NCBI GenBank assembly: GCA_015063225.1
Contig: SUSU01000004.1
Span: 1 to 64,000, forward strand
Direction: 5' to 3'
Source: Thermoplasmata archaeon
GTDB taxonomy: Archaea; Thermoplasmatota; Thermoplasmata; Methanomassiliicoccales; Methanomethylophilaceae
Length of the DNA stretch: 64,000 nucleotides
The position numbers and the translations under genes were made by a program. The notes beneath the pieces were generated by a model. It did not search any database, had not been told where the DNA came from, and saw only the letters and a list, made by a program, of their open reading frames with translations. Each line of letters begins with the position of its first letter. Positions within the stretch are counted from its first letter, which is position 1. Of the stretch, positions 16,289 to 24,024 are shown piece by piece.

Positions 16289-17065
16289 TCACTTCGAGAG
16301 TTCGGAAACGAGCTGATTGTACTCGATACCGCGCTCCCTGCACACGGCCTTGACCGCATCGAGGATCCCGGACCCGTACTGCGCGGCCTTCTTCGGGCGG
16401 GAAGCGAGGAATCCGAATCCAAGATCCTCTGCGGCATCGCACAGGAGTCTCTTCCTGTCCTCGGGACGGGGACGGATATCCTGCGGAGAGAGGGTTCCCA
16501 CGAAGGAGGTCACCCTTTCATCGAGGTACGGACGGAGCAGGGTCTTTCCAAACGCGGACGCGATCCTCTCCTCGTGGGGGAATGTCTCCGACCAGTAACG
16601 GTCGGTATCCTCCTTCATGCGGTTCCTGAGTTCTTCATTGGGGACGCCGACATACTTGTTGTATCCTCCGAAGACCTCATCGGCACCGGTGCCTCCGATC
16701 ACGTATTCCTCGAAACATCCGCGCAGGACACAGAACAGAGGGGACGAGAATGCTAACATGAGAGGGTTCGTGCAGCCGGTCACCCTCATCTGGTCCTCTA
16801 CTACAGATATGGCGTCGGTGACCTCGATGACCTCCAACACTGCCCCCATCTCGGCTGCCGCACTCTCGGCGGCGGCGATGTCATGACACCCGAGAACGCC
16901 GGCGACGTAGAACGTGACGGATTCCGCATACCTCATCGACAATCCGCCGATGAGGCCCGAATCTAGACCCCCGGAGAATGCAACGGCAACCTTCTTCCCG
17001 GAAACGAGTCCGCGCACCACATCATCGATTATGCCAGATACGGTTTCCGGGGAACCCATGACCAT
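16289..17065 (-). CDS. Asparagine-synthase-like ATP pyrophosphatase (glutaminase domain absent)
   Basis: The 258-residue protein corresponds to the C-terminal ATP-dependent amidotransferase domain of asparagine synthetase alone. It has the PP-loop VAVAFSGGLDSGLIGGLSMRYA (about 26-47), and the GTGADEVFGGYNKY motif (about 125-138) that is diagnostic of asparagine synthetase. The N-terminal glutamine-hydrolysing domain (Cys2) is missing, so it would need free ammonia or a separate partner, or use another substrate. ATG at 17065 is chosen because the PP-loop lies at the expected distance; a longer upstream frame is not supported. Confidence 0.82.
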   Translation of the reverse strand: MVMGSPETVSGIIDDVVRGLVSGKKVAVAFSGGLDSGLIGGLSMRYAESVTFYVAGVLGCHDIAAAESAAAEMGAVLEVIEVTDAISVVEDQMRVTGCTNPLMLAFSSPLFCVLRGCFEEYVIGGTGADEVFGGYNKYVGVPNEELRNRMKEDTDRYWSETFPHEERIASAFGKTLLRPYLDERVTSFVGTLSPQDIRPRPEDRKRLLCDAAEDLGFGFLASRPKKAAQYGSGILDAVKAVCRERGIEYNQLVSELSK

Positions 17066-17117
17066 GCATCCTCCAAGGACGATATAACACTTATACGCGA
17101 AAAACGTGACATGTCCC

Positions 17118-17606
17118 ATGAAGGCAATCGTCATCATCCTCGCCGCGATAGTGATTGCCGCCGCAGGCGCTGCCATCGTCCTAATCGGCCATGACGGAGA
17201 CAATGATAACGGAAAAGACGGCGGAGATAACGATGGCGGACAGCCGGAGAAGGTGGACGGCGTGATGAAACTGACGATTGATGGCGTGAACGTGCCTGTG
17301 ACATGGAACGATAACGCATCCGTGGACACCATCCGCACCATGGCCAAGGACGGCCTCACCGTGAACACCCACAGGTACGGTGGCTTCGAACAGGTGGGTT
17401 CCCTCGGCAAATCGGTGGTCCGCGAAGATTCCTCAGTGACTTCCTCCCCCGGGGACATCTTCCTGTACTCCGGCAATCAGATTGTCTTATTTTTCGGAGA
17501 AAACAGTTACAGCTACACCCAGCTCGGGAAGATCGACCTCTCAGATGGTGAGATAACGGTCCTCCTGGACAAGGAATCCGCGGTTGTGACGCTATATTTG
17601 GAATGA
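17118..17606 (+). CDS. Membrane-anchored cyclophilin-like domain protein
   Basis: The 162-residue protein has an N-terminal hydrophobic segment (KAIVIILAAIVIAAAGAAIVLIG) acting as an anchor or signal, then an Asp/Gly-rich linker. The extracellular part MKLTIDGVNVPVTWNDNASVDTIRTMAKDGL...SVTSSPGDIFLYSGNQIVLFFGENSYSYTQLGKI matches the small cyclophilin-like fold (PF18050-type). That domain is often seen in exported lipoproteins of gut bacteria; ligand unknown. ATG at 17118 is 25-30 bp from a TATA-like stretch (about 17089-17096), so the mRNA is likely leaderless. An in-frame GTG at 17106 is less likely. Confidence 0.75.
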   Translation: MKAIVIILAAIVIAAAGAAIVLIGHDGDNDNGKDGGDNDGGQPEKVDGVMKLTIDGVNVPVTWNDNASVDTIRTMAKDGLTVNTHRYGGFEQVGSLGKSVVREDSSVTSSPGDIFLYSGNQIVLFFGENSYSYTQLGKIDLSDGEITVLLDKESAVVTLYLE

Positions 17607-17611
17607 TAATA

Positions 17612-17632
17612 CGTATGCTTTATTTGCATACG
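17612..17632. promoter_or_regulatory. Palindromic operator upstream of nikR
   Basis: A perfect inverted repeat, CGTATGC (17612-17618), spacer of seven A/T bases, GCATACG (17626-17632), lies 23 bp before the TATA box (GTTTATACC, about 17655-17663) of nikR. The GTATG/CATAC half-sites resemble the known E. coli NikR half-sites (GTATGA/TCATAC), though with a shorter spacer here. Autoregulation by NikR is the simplest reading. Confidence 0.65.
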
Positions 17633-17682
17633 AACAACACTCCGAGCGAATACCGTTTATACCTTACCGCCGATTCAGACGC

Positions 17683-18156
17683 ATGGCTAGATATTCTGCA
17701 GCCGAGAGCAATAACGACGGTGTTACCCGCATCGGTGTTTCGCTCGAACCCGAACTTCTCGCCGAGTTCGACAAGAACATCACCAAGAAAGGCTATGTGA
17801 GCCGTTCTGAGGCCATCAGGGACCTCGTCCGCGACTTCCTCTCCGAGAACGAATGGAAGAACGAGCACGAGCATATGTGCGGCGTCATCACGATGATCTA
17901 CAACCACGACACCACCGGCCTGAGCGAAAAGCTCACCGCGGTGCAGCACGCCCATATGAACACCATCTCCACCACCATCCACATGCACCTCGACCACGAC
18001 CTGTGCATGGAGATCGTAGCCATCGAGGGCGAACTCGGTGACCTGAAGAAGCTCAGCAACGAACTCGGGGCCATCAAAGGCGTCCTGAGGAGCAAGCTCG
18101 TCATGGCCGCCAAGTCCACCGGACACGTCCACTACGTCGGCGTCCGCAACGACTGA
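17683..18156 (+). CDS. nikR: Nickel-responsive regulator NikR
   Basis: The protein (157 residues) has an N-terminal ribbon-helix-helix (TRIGVSLEPELLAEFDKNITKKGYVSRSEAIRDLVRDFL, about 15-53) and a C-terminal ACT-like nickel-binding domain. The nickel ligands are visible: the histidines of HAHMNTISTTIHMHLDHDLCMEIV (His near 88, 90 and 98-102) and the cysteine in DLCME. ATG at 17683 is about 26 bp after the TATA box, so the mRNA is probably leaderless. It likely controls nickel uptake for hydrogenase, CO dehydrogenase or F430 supply. It is followed by a stem-loop at 18171-18194. Confidence 0.95.
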   Translation: MARYSAAESNNDGVTRIGVSLEPELLAEFDKNITKKGYVSRSEAIRDLVRDFLSENEWKNEHEHMCGVITMIYNHDTTGLSEKLTAVQHAHMNTISTTIHMHLDHDLCMEIVAIEGELGDLKKLSNELGAIKGVLRSKLVMAAKSTGHVHYVGVRND

Positions 18157-18170
18157 ACTCTTTTTCCAAA

Positions 18171-18194
18171 GGGCGGATGAAGCCTTATCCGCCC
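18171..18194. terminator. Stem-loop after nikR
   Basis: A perfect 8-bp stem, GGGCGGAT (18171-18178) and ATCCGCCC (18187-18194), with an 8-nt loop lies 15 bp after the nikR stop, and a T5 tract precedes it at 18160-18164. It is likely a terminator; the A/T-rich right flank CAAATAATTT is compatible. Confidence 0.55.
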
Positions 18195-18251
18195 CCAAAT
18201 AATTTATGAGCCAGCAGTTTATTTTTAATCAATAACTTCTATAACATTGTT

Positions 18252-18465
18252 AATATTATATACTCATAACACCTATCATTAATCATAGAAAAGGCAGCGG
18301 CTGGGACGATGTTCCCGGGACCGAGACCCGTTTGCAGTCGGGCGGACTCCCGCAAGGGGGGATGAGGCCCTTCTGCCGGTTCGGGTTCGGTTCCTCAGGG
18401 AGCTCCTCCCCACGGGGGGACACCCCCCACCATCCTCCGCAATAGCAGAGGACGTGCTGTCGAAT
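18252..18465 (+). ncRNA. Unassigned structured RNA candidate (about 170 nt)
   Basis: No protein frame is supported in this gap. An AT-rich promoter with TATA box (TATTATATACT, about 18254-18264) is followed about 25 bp later by a GC-rich block with nested pairing. The outer helix is GGCAGC (18293-18298) with GCTGTC (18456-18461, one G-U). An inner helix pairs GGGGATG (about 18358-18364) with CATCCTCC (18431-18438). A strong hairpin GGGGGG-ACA-CCCCC sits near 18414-18428. I could not find RNase P or SRP core motifs. The strand is inferred from the TATA box; the minus strand has a T4 tract after the outer helix, so the reverse orientation is not excluded. Confidence 0.45.
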
Positions 18466-18470
18466 AACGC

Positions 18471-18503
18471 AAAAAGAATCGCCGAGGGGGTTGCCCCCCT
18501 CGG
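18471..18503 (-). terminator. Terminator of the aminopeptidase gene
   Basis: A 9-bp stem (18482-18490 with 18495-18503, CCGAGGGGG/CCCCCTCGG) begins 3 bp past the stop codon of the leftward aminopeptidase gene. On the minus strand a T5 tract (18475-18471) follows shortly after, as in an intrinsic terminator. Confidence 0.7.
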
Positions 18504-18505
18504 AT

Positions 18506-19930
18506 TCAAATCGTCTTGGGTTTGGCGCAGGCGAAGAAGGCCTTCATCGCCTTGTAGAGCAGGTAGTCGTCCACCTTCGAGGTGACCTCCATGGGGGCGT
18601 GCATCGAGAGCACGGGGACACCCATGTCGATGGTGTCGAGGTTGTGGACGGAGATCTCCACGGCGATGGTCCCTCCGCCTCCGACGTCCACGCGGCCGAG
18701 CTCACCGACCTGCCAGGGTACCTCCGCATCGTCGAGGATGGATCTGAGGTATCCCATGACCTCCGCGGAGGCATCGTTGGTGCTGTACTTCCCGCGGGCG
18801 CCGGTGTACTTGGACACGACGGGGCCCCTTCCGAGGAAGGAGCAGTTGCGGGGCTCGAAGGCCTCGGGCCACGAGGGGTCGACCGCGGCGTTCACATCAC
18901 AGGAGAGGCAGATGGATTTCCTCAGGACGTGGCGGATGCTCACGCCGTAGGGCTCGGCGAGGTCCTCCAGGAAGTCCTTCCAGAACACGGACCTCATCCC
19001 GGTGGGACCGTCGGAGCCGGTCTCCTCCTTGTCGGCGAAGACCATGACTGCGGTAAACTCGGGGGCCTTGGTGTCCAGGAGGGCCTTGTACTGCGCGAAG
19101 CAGCAGACCTTGTCGTCCTGACCGTAGGCGGCGACCATGGACCTGTCGAGACCGAGGTCGCGGGGCTTGTATGCGGGGCATGCGCAGAGTTCGGCGGAGA
19201 GGAAATCCTTCTCCTCGATGCCGTACTTCTCGTTGAGGATGCGCATCATGTTGAGCTTGATCTTCTCCTTGACCTTCTCATCGTCGATGGGCCAGGAACC
19301 GATGAGGATGTTCATCTGCTCGGCGTCGACGGCCTTGTTCATGGGCTTGGAGACCTGGTCCATGGCCAGGTGGGGAAGGAGGTCGGAGATACAGAACAGG
19401 GGGTCGGAGTCGTCCTCCCCGATCCTGACGGTGACGGACTTCCCGTTCTTCAGGGTGACGACGCCGTGGAGGGACAGGGGGATGGTCATCCACTGGTACT
19501 TCTTGATGCCGCCGTAGTAGTGGGTCTTGAAGTAAGCCATGTCGGTGGATTCGAAGAGGGGGTTGGGCTTGAAATCGAGCCTGGGGGAATCCGCGTGGGC
19601 GACGGAGATGCGGACACCCTCGGAGAGGGGCTGCTTCCCCATGATCGCGAGGATGAGGTTCTTCCCGCGGTTGTTGAAGAAGATCTTGTCCCCCGCCTTG
19701 TACTTGGTCCCGTACTTGAACTCTTTGTAGCCGAGCTTCTTGACGAGGGGGATGCAGTAATCCGTGATCTCGCGCTCGGTCTTGTTGCAGAGGAACGCCT
19801 TGTACTCCTCGCCGTAGGCCATGGCCTCATCGAGCAGGCCGGGGGAGGCGGTCGCGACGATCTCCTGTTTCAGGAGGAGCTTCTCCTCCATCTTCTGACC
19901 GGCACTTTTGTCATCTTTCTTGCTTGCCAT
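18506..19930 (-). CDS. M18-family aminopeptidase
   Basis: The 474-residue zinc aminopeptidase has the M18 hallmarks: the histidine-aspartate pair in RISVAHADSPRLDFKPNPLF (first metal site), FADKEETGSDGPTGMRS (glutamate base and metal ligand), SCDVNAAVDPSW (Asp ligand), and MHAPMEVTSKVDDYLLYKAM at the C-terminus (last His ligand). It trims acidic or neutral N-terminal residues from peptides in the cytoplasm. ATG at 19930 (MASKKDDKSAG) is favoured over an in-frame start at 20047, which would run into the RelE gene. It ends at its own terminator. Confidence 0.92.
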   Translation of the reverse strand: MASKKDDKSAGQKMEEKLLLKQEIVATASPGLLDEAMAYGEEYKAFLCNKTEREITDYCIPLVKKLGYKEFKYGTKYKAGDKIFFNNRGKNLILAIMGKQPLSEGVRISVAHADSPRLDFKPNPLFESTDMAYFKTHYYGGIKKYQWMTIPLSLHGVVTLKNGKSVTVRIGEDDSDPLFCISDLLPHLAMDQVSKPMNKAVDAEQMNILIGSWPIDDEKVKEKIKLNMMRILNEKYGIEEKDFLSAELCACPAYKPRDLGLDRSMVAAYGQDDKVCCFAQYKALLDTKAPEFTAVMVFADKEETGSDGPTGMRSVFWKDFLEDLAEPYGVSIRHVLRKSICLSCDVNAAVDPSWPEAFEPRNCSFLGRGPVVSKYTGARGKYSTNDASAEVMGYLRSILDDAEVPWQVGELGRVDVGGGGTIAVEISVHNLDTIDMGVPVLSMHAPMEVTSKVDDYLLYKAMKAFFACAKPKTI

Positions 19931-19991
19931 GCCGGTGCCATCGTTCCGATTGTATTTACGGTTGCGTGGTAACGCGTATGTTAAACGAAAA

Positions 19992-20267
19992 TCATCTGTT
20001 CCTGTCGTATACATTGCGCCGATTATCCACCGTGATGGCCTGCACAATCAACTTTCCATCATCAATGGTACACAGAATGCGATAATCCCCCACCCTGTAA
20101 CGCCAGTAGCTGGCCAACTCGCCCTTGAGTGCTTTTCCATGTATGCGGGGATCATCCGAATCGTCAATGTTCTTCTTGAGCCACTTAAGTATCATCCGGG
20201 CAATTGTCTCATCGAGCTTGTCCAATTGCTTTTGAGCCCTCTCGCTCAACTCGACCTTATAGCCCAT
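19992..20267 (-). CDS. relE: RelE/ParE-family toxin
   Basis: The 91-residue protein has the RelE fold pattern: KVELSERAQKQLDKLDETIARMILKWLKKNI, then GKALKGELASYWRYRVGDYRILCTIDDGKLIVQAITVDNRRNVYDR. The basic and aromatic residues of the catalytic face (Lys in KALKG, Arg in YRVGDYRIL, C-terminal Arg/Tyr) are conserved, so it is probably an active mRNA endoribonuclease. Its start overlaps the antitoxin gene by 11 bp, the usual toxin-antitoxin arrangement. Confidence 0.92.
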   Translation of the reverse strand: MGYKVELSERAQKQLDKLDETIARMILKWLKKNIDDSDDPRIHGKALKGELASYWRYRVGDYRILCTIDDGKLIVQAITVDNRRNVYDRNR

Positions 20268-20478
20268 GATCCCGCATCACTTCGTCAAGAGATTTGGTCT
20301 TGGGATTCTTCAGGAAGATTGCATAGGCCTCATCAGCCGATTTGATGTCGTATTCGTCCTCCAGCTTCTCGAAGAAAGATTCGCGAAGGACCTCGCTGAT
20401 GGTCTTGTTGACCGCAGCGGAATACTGCTCGAGGATCCTCTTCTCCTCATCGCTCATACGTATCGAACAGAATGCCAT
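20257..20478 (-). CDS. relB: RelB-family antitoxin
   Basis: The 73-residue antitoxin has an N-terminal ribbon-helix-helix (MAFCSIRMSDEEKRILEQYSAAVNKTISEVLRESFFEKLEDEY) for DNA binding, and an acidic C-terminal tail that would wrap the toxin. It precedes relE with an 11-bp overlap. A perfect 20-bp palindrome at 20487-20506 lies just before its start codon and is surely the autoregulatory operator. Confidence 0.9.
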   Translation of the reverse strand: MAFCSIRMSDEEKRILEQYSAAVNKTISEVLRESFFEKLEDEYDIKSADEAYAIFLKNPKTKSLDEVMRDHGL

Positions 20479-20486
20479 CTTTACCG

Positions 20487-20506
20487 TGTGTTACATATGT
20501 AACACA
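20487..20506. promoter_or_regulatory. Perfect 20-bp palindromic operator of relBE
   Basis: The arms TGTGTTACAT (20487-20496) and ATGTAACACA (20497-20506) are exact reverse complements with no spacer. The palindrome lies 9 bp before the relB ATG and just downstream of a TATA-like TTATGTTTAA (about 20510-20519 on the minus strand), so a bound RelB-RelE complex would cover the transcription start. Confidence 0.8.
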
Positions 20507-20728
20507 TTACTTAAACATAACTCAGCGGCGAAACAAATGGGTTCCTTGTCGATTTGAGTGGAAAGACATCACGGAGCCGATTCCGTTCCGAATGATCATC
20601 GGATCGGAGTACGAGCAGTCGGATCCGATCAGTGTCCGCGATTTACGACCGGTCGGCAGGGATTCCGGATGTTTGTTATAACATCAATAACATTTATAAC
20701 AAGTCAGTATTCAAATATCCGCATCCTC

Positions 20729-21928
20729 ATGTTGCTCATGATGACGACATCCATGCGCACCGTCACATACAGACTCTACCCGAAGAGGGAATATGAGGAG
20801 AAGATGCTCCATTTCCTGGACGGATTGCGCATGGTATACAACCGTCTGGTGGAGATGTGCAGGATATACCTCGGGTTCCGCATGGGTCTTCCGTCGGAGT
20901 TCGACCTGATGGGGATGGCCACCAGGATGAGGCAGGAGGACCCGTGGTTACAGGACATCCATTCCCATTGCTTCGCATCCGTCGCCAAGAGGGTGCATGA
21001 AGCTTTCGTCTCATGGATGAAGATGCATTCCGAGGGGACAGGTTTCCCCCGGTTCAAGAACGATATGATGTTCGATTCGTTCACATACACATACAAGACG
21101 GATTACGGATTCGTAAGCAAGGACTGCGGAAGCGGGATGGAACGCATCCGTCTGGGGATGATAGGCCTCGTGAAGTACTCCAACCCGTACGTCATGGAGG
21201 GGGAGCGCAAGACCGCCACCGTGTTCAGGAGGCGGGTCAACGACCATTACGAATGGTACGTCACCGTAGTGTACGCCCTCGAGGACCTGGGGGAGGATAT
21301 CATGTACCTCGATCCCTCAGAGGGAAGGGACGACGTGGGCCTGGACCTCGGACTGGAGAATCTTGCTACGATGTCCGACGGAACGGTGATCCCCAACGAC
21401 CGTACCTACAGACGGAAGGAGGAAGAGCTGTCCGCCTTGCAGAGGAGACTGTCCGGGTGTGAGAAAGGAACAGCGGAGTACAACAGGATACATGGGAAGC
21501 TGTCACACAAGTACAAGAAACTGAGGAACCACCGCAAGGACATGTTCCACAAGATATCCAGGGAACTGTCGTTGCGTTATGCGGACATAGTCATGGAGGA
21601 CCTGTCCGTCAGGGAGATGGCGGCGGATTCCCCGAAAGGCATGAGGAAATCGTACCGCGATGCGGGCTGGGGCATATTCACGAGGATGACCTGTTACAAA
21701 GTGGAGGAGACTGGTCACAGGGTCGTGTTCGTGAATCCGGCGTACACATCGCAGATCTGCTCGTCCTGCGGCACCCTTGTGCCGAAGGACCTGTCCGTGA
21801 GGATGCATGAATGCCCGCACTGCGGGCTGAGGATGTCCAGGGACAGGAATGCGGCGATAAACATCCTTAACCGTGGTTTGGGGCTGCAAACCGGGGCCGG
21901 TATATGCCCGAAATGCTGTGAAGGGTAA
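20729..21928 (+). CDS. tnpB: TnpB, IS200/IS605-family RNA-guided nuclease (stand-alone)
   Basis: The 399-residue protein is TnpB. The split RuvC catalytic residues are D206 (VGLDLGLENLA), E290 (DIVMEDLSVREM) and D372 (SRDRNAAINILNRG), all present. The zinc ribbon ICSSCG...CPHCG lies between the last two. The N-terminal MRTVTYRLYPKREYEEKMLHFLDGLRMVYN is the usual OrfB HTH domain. No TnpA transposase is nearby, so the element cannot move itself. A TATA-like stretch (about 20688-20701) precedes it; ATG at 20729 or 20753 are both possible. The 3' flank has an omega-RNA-like hairpin (21945-21974). All catalytic residues intact implies selection or recent arrival. Confidence 0.93.
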   Translation: MLLMMTTSMRTVTYRLYPKREYEEKMLHFLDGLRMVYNRLVEMCRIYLGFRMGLPSEFDLMGMATRMRQEDPWLQDIHSHCFASVAKRVHEAFVSWMKMHSEGTGFPRFKNDMMFDSFTYTYKTDYGFVSKDCGSGMERIRLGMIGLVKYSNPYVMEGERKTATVFRRRVNDHYEWYVTVVYALEDLGEDIMYLDPSEGRDDVGLDLGLENLATMSDGTVIPNDRTYRRKEEELSALQRRLSGCEKGTAEYNRIHGKLSHKYKKLRNHRKDMFHKISRELSLRYADIVMEDLSVREMAADSPKGMRKSYRDAGWGIFTRMTCYKVEETGHRVVFVNPAYTSQICSSCGTLVPKDLSVRMHECPHCGLRMSRDRNAAINILNRGLGLQTGAGICPKCCEG

Positions 21929-21974
21929 TCCCGGAGCGCAGGATTTGACTATGGGTTCCCACCCGAAACGTCAA
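21900..21974 (+). ncRNA. Candidate omega-RNA (reRNA) 3' scaffold of TnpB
   Basis: TnpB proteins use an RNA from the 3' end of their own gene. Here the segment overlapping and following the stop ends in a hairpin with outer stem TTGAC (21945-21949) / GTCAA (21970-21974) and inner stem GGGT (21953-21956) / ACCC (21961-21964). By analogy with known reRNAs, the guide would start at about 21975. The 5' limit is a guess. Confidence 0.45.
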
Positions 21975-21988
21975 AGAGCCAACAAATG

Positions 21989-22004
21989 CGACAATCCATT
22001 GTCG
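21989..22004. repeat. Short inverted repeat between TnpB and the DEAD-box helicase
   Basis: CGACAAT (21989-21995) and ATTGTCG (21998-22004) are exact reverse complements with a 2-bp centre. It sits 20 bp before the TATA box of the helicase (TTATATATTATAAATAC, about 22022-22038), so it could be an operator or mark the edge of the TnpB element. Confidence 0.4.
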
Positions 22005-22111
22005 AAAAGAACCCTCGCTTGTTTTATATATTATAAATACAACAGGGGAAACGTCTTCGGGACCCAGCCGTTGGCAGGGCTTCCCGCCATTTCACATTCA
22101 ATGGTGTAACC

Positions 22112-23956
22112 ATGACTATATCGAAATTCGAGGACCTTGGAATCTCCCGTGAGGTGTTAAGGGGGATAAGGTCCGCAGGATGGACCGAGCCTACCCCCAT
22201 CCAGGCCGCCGCCGTGCCCATCGGGCTCGAGGGATCCGATCTCCTCGCCCAGGCACAGACCGGTACCGGCAAGACAGGGACCTACGGTTCAATTATCCTC
22301 TCCATGAAGGAGAGCGGCATGTCAGTGCCCTCGGCACTAGTACTCGTACCCACCAGGGAACTCGCCATTCAGGTGACCGACGAACTCGGCGTCCTCGCCC
22401 AGTACAGCGGCCACACCGCGCTCGCTGTTTACGGCGGGGTGAACATCGAGTCCCAAATCAAGAAACTCAAGAAGGGTGTGGACATCATCGTCGCCTGCCC
22501 CGGACGCCTCAAGGACCTCATCGACCGCAAATCCGTGGACCTCACCGGAATCAGCACGGTCGTGCTCGACGAGGCGGACGAGATGCTCAACATGGGATTC
22601 GCACCGAGCGTCAACTACATCCTCGACAGGGTGCCGAAGAAGCGTCAGACGATGCTCTTTTCGGCCACCCTTCCCCCCGAGGTCAAGAAGCTCGCCACCA
22701 AGTACATGATCAACTACCGCGAGGCCCTCGTCTCCAAGGACGAGCCCACCCTCGACCTCACCTCCCAGTTCTTCATCATGACCAACAGGGACTCCAAGCG
22801 CGACGAGCTCGAGACGATTATCAGGGACGGGTTCCCCAAGATGATTGTCTTCTGCCGCACCAAGCGCAAGGTGGATTATCTGGCCCGCAAGCTCCGCCGC
22901 GACGGTTTCTCCGCCGACGGCATCCACGGCGATGTCCCCCAGAACAAGAGGGAGAGGATCATCACCGCCTTCCGCAACGGCGACCTCCAGGTGCTCATCG
23001 CCTCCGACCTCGCCTCCCGCGGCCTCGACATCGACGGCGTCGACGTCGTCGTGAACCTCGACATCCCCACCGACCCCGACACCTACATCCACAGGATTGG
23101 CAGGACCGGCCGCGCCGGGCAGCCCGGGAGGGCGATCACCTTCGTCAACGACGAGGACGTCCCCGCCCTCAACGACATCGAGAAGAAGGTCGGACGCCGC
23201 ATCGTCGAGCTCGACCACACCTCTCCCGCCTACGACAACCCTCCGCCCGCCAGCGTCAAGGAGCGCGGGAAGCAGATCAAGAAGCGCAACGCCGCCCGCA
23301 AGGAGGCCGCCGCCGAGCTCGCCTCCGCGCCCGAGAAGGCCGAGAGCCGCCGCCGCACCGTGGAAGCAGCCATGGAGGGAGGACGCAAGAAGTCCGAGAG
23401 GACCCTCGACGGAGCCCTCGACAAACCCCGCAAAGAAAGGGGTAAGGACAGAGGAGCCAGGAAGCCCGCCGCCAAGCCCGAGGCACAGCAGCCGAGGAAG
23501 CAGAAGGCCGCTCCCGAGAAGAAGAAGCCCGCCATCATCGAGGACGTCTTCGAACGCGAACCCGGATGGCAGGAGGCCCGCAACGAGCGCCGCGAGGGAC
23601 AGACCTCGAAGGCCATCGGATACACCCCGCAGGGCGTCCCCGAGAAGCCCCAGGCGCTGCACGCCTACGTCCAGATCGACAGGGCTCCCCTCCCCGAGAA
23701 GGAGACCACCTGGGACCGCCTCGAGCTCTCCGTGGGTTCCGACGACGGCGCCGACGTGGACAAGCTCACCAGGTTCATCATCAGGACCGCAGGCATCGCC
23801 AGCAAGGACATCAGGAACGTCCACGTCTTCGCGGACAAGTCCCGCGTCCAGGTCATAAGGTACAGGTCGCAGGAGGTCGTGGACGAGGTCTTCGGACAGA
23901 CCTTCAACAACCGCCGCCGCGTCCTCGTGACCAACCTGTCCGACAAGAAGGACTGA
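22112..23956 (+). CDS. DEAD-box RNA helicase with DbpA-like RNA-binding domain
   Basis: The 614-residue helicase has every core motif: Q motif (GWTEPTPIQAAAVP), Walker A AQTGTGKT, PTRELA, VLDEADEM, SATLP, and C-terminal motifs HGDVPQNKRE, ASRGLDIDGVD and HRIGRTGRAG. Residues of about 370-510 form a Lys/Arg/Ala-rich disordered linker. The C-terminus (about 525-614) matches the DbpA-type RNA recognition domain. It probably unwinds rRNA or mRNA structure, as in CshA/DeaD cold-shock helicases. The TATA box lies about 75 bp before the ATG, implying a 5' UTR of about 50 nt, unusual here where many genes look leaderless. Confidence 0.92.
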   Translation: MTISKFEDLGISREVLRGIRSAGWTEPTPIQAAAVPIGLEGSDLLAQAQTGTGKTGTYGSIILSMKESGMSVPSALVLVPTRELAIQVTDELGVLAQYSGHTALAVYGGVNIESQIKKLKKGVDIIVACPGRLKDLIDRKSVDLTGISTVVLDEADEMLNMGFAPSVNYILDRVPKKRQTMLFSATLPPEVKKLATKYMINYREALVSKDEPTLDLTSQFFIMTNRDSKRDELETIIRDGFPKMIVFCRTKRKVDYLARKLRRDGFSADGIHGDVPQNKRERIITAFRNGDLQVLIASDLASRGLDIDGVDVVVNLDIPTDPDTYIHRIGRTGRAGQPGRAITFVNDEDVPALNDIEKKVGRRIVELDHTSPAYDNPPPASVKERGKQIKKRNAARKEAAAELASAPEKAESRRRTVEAAMEGGRKKSERTLDGALDKPRKERGKDRGARKPAAKPEAQQPRKQKAAPEKKKPAIIEDVFEREPGWQEARNERREGQTSKAIGYTPQGVPEKPQALHAYVQIDRAPLPEKETTWDRLELSVGSDDGADVDKLTRFIIRTAGIASKDIRNVHVFADKSRVQVIRYRSQEVVDEVFGQTFNNRRRVLVTNLSDKKD

Positions 23957-23968
23957 AATACTGACACC

Positions 23969-23988
23969 GGCCGGGGCCCTCCCCGGCC
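23969..23988 (+). terminator. Terminator hairpin of the DEAD-box helicase gene
   Basis: GGCCGGGG (23969-23976) pairs with CCCCGGCC (23981-23988) across the loop CCCT, 13 bp after the stop codon, followed by ATCATTTCTC. Only weakly T-rich. Confidence 0.55.
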
Positions 23989-24024
23989 ATCATTTCTCAT
24001 CGATTGAAAAAGAAGAGCCAGACA

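Noticed and set aside
18290-18465. RNase P RNA or SRP RNA
   Set aside because: I searched by eye on both strands for the conserved RNase P (GAGGAAAGTCC, ACAGAA) and SRP S-domain motifs and found neither; left as unassigned.
20558-20728. N-terminal extension of TnpB by 57 residues
   Set aside because: The family start is at MRTVTYRLYP. The upstream stretch overlaps the promoter and contains the TATA-like box.
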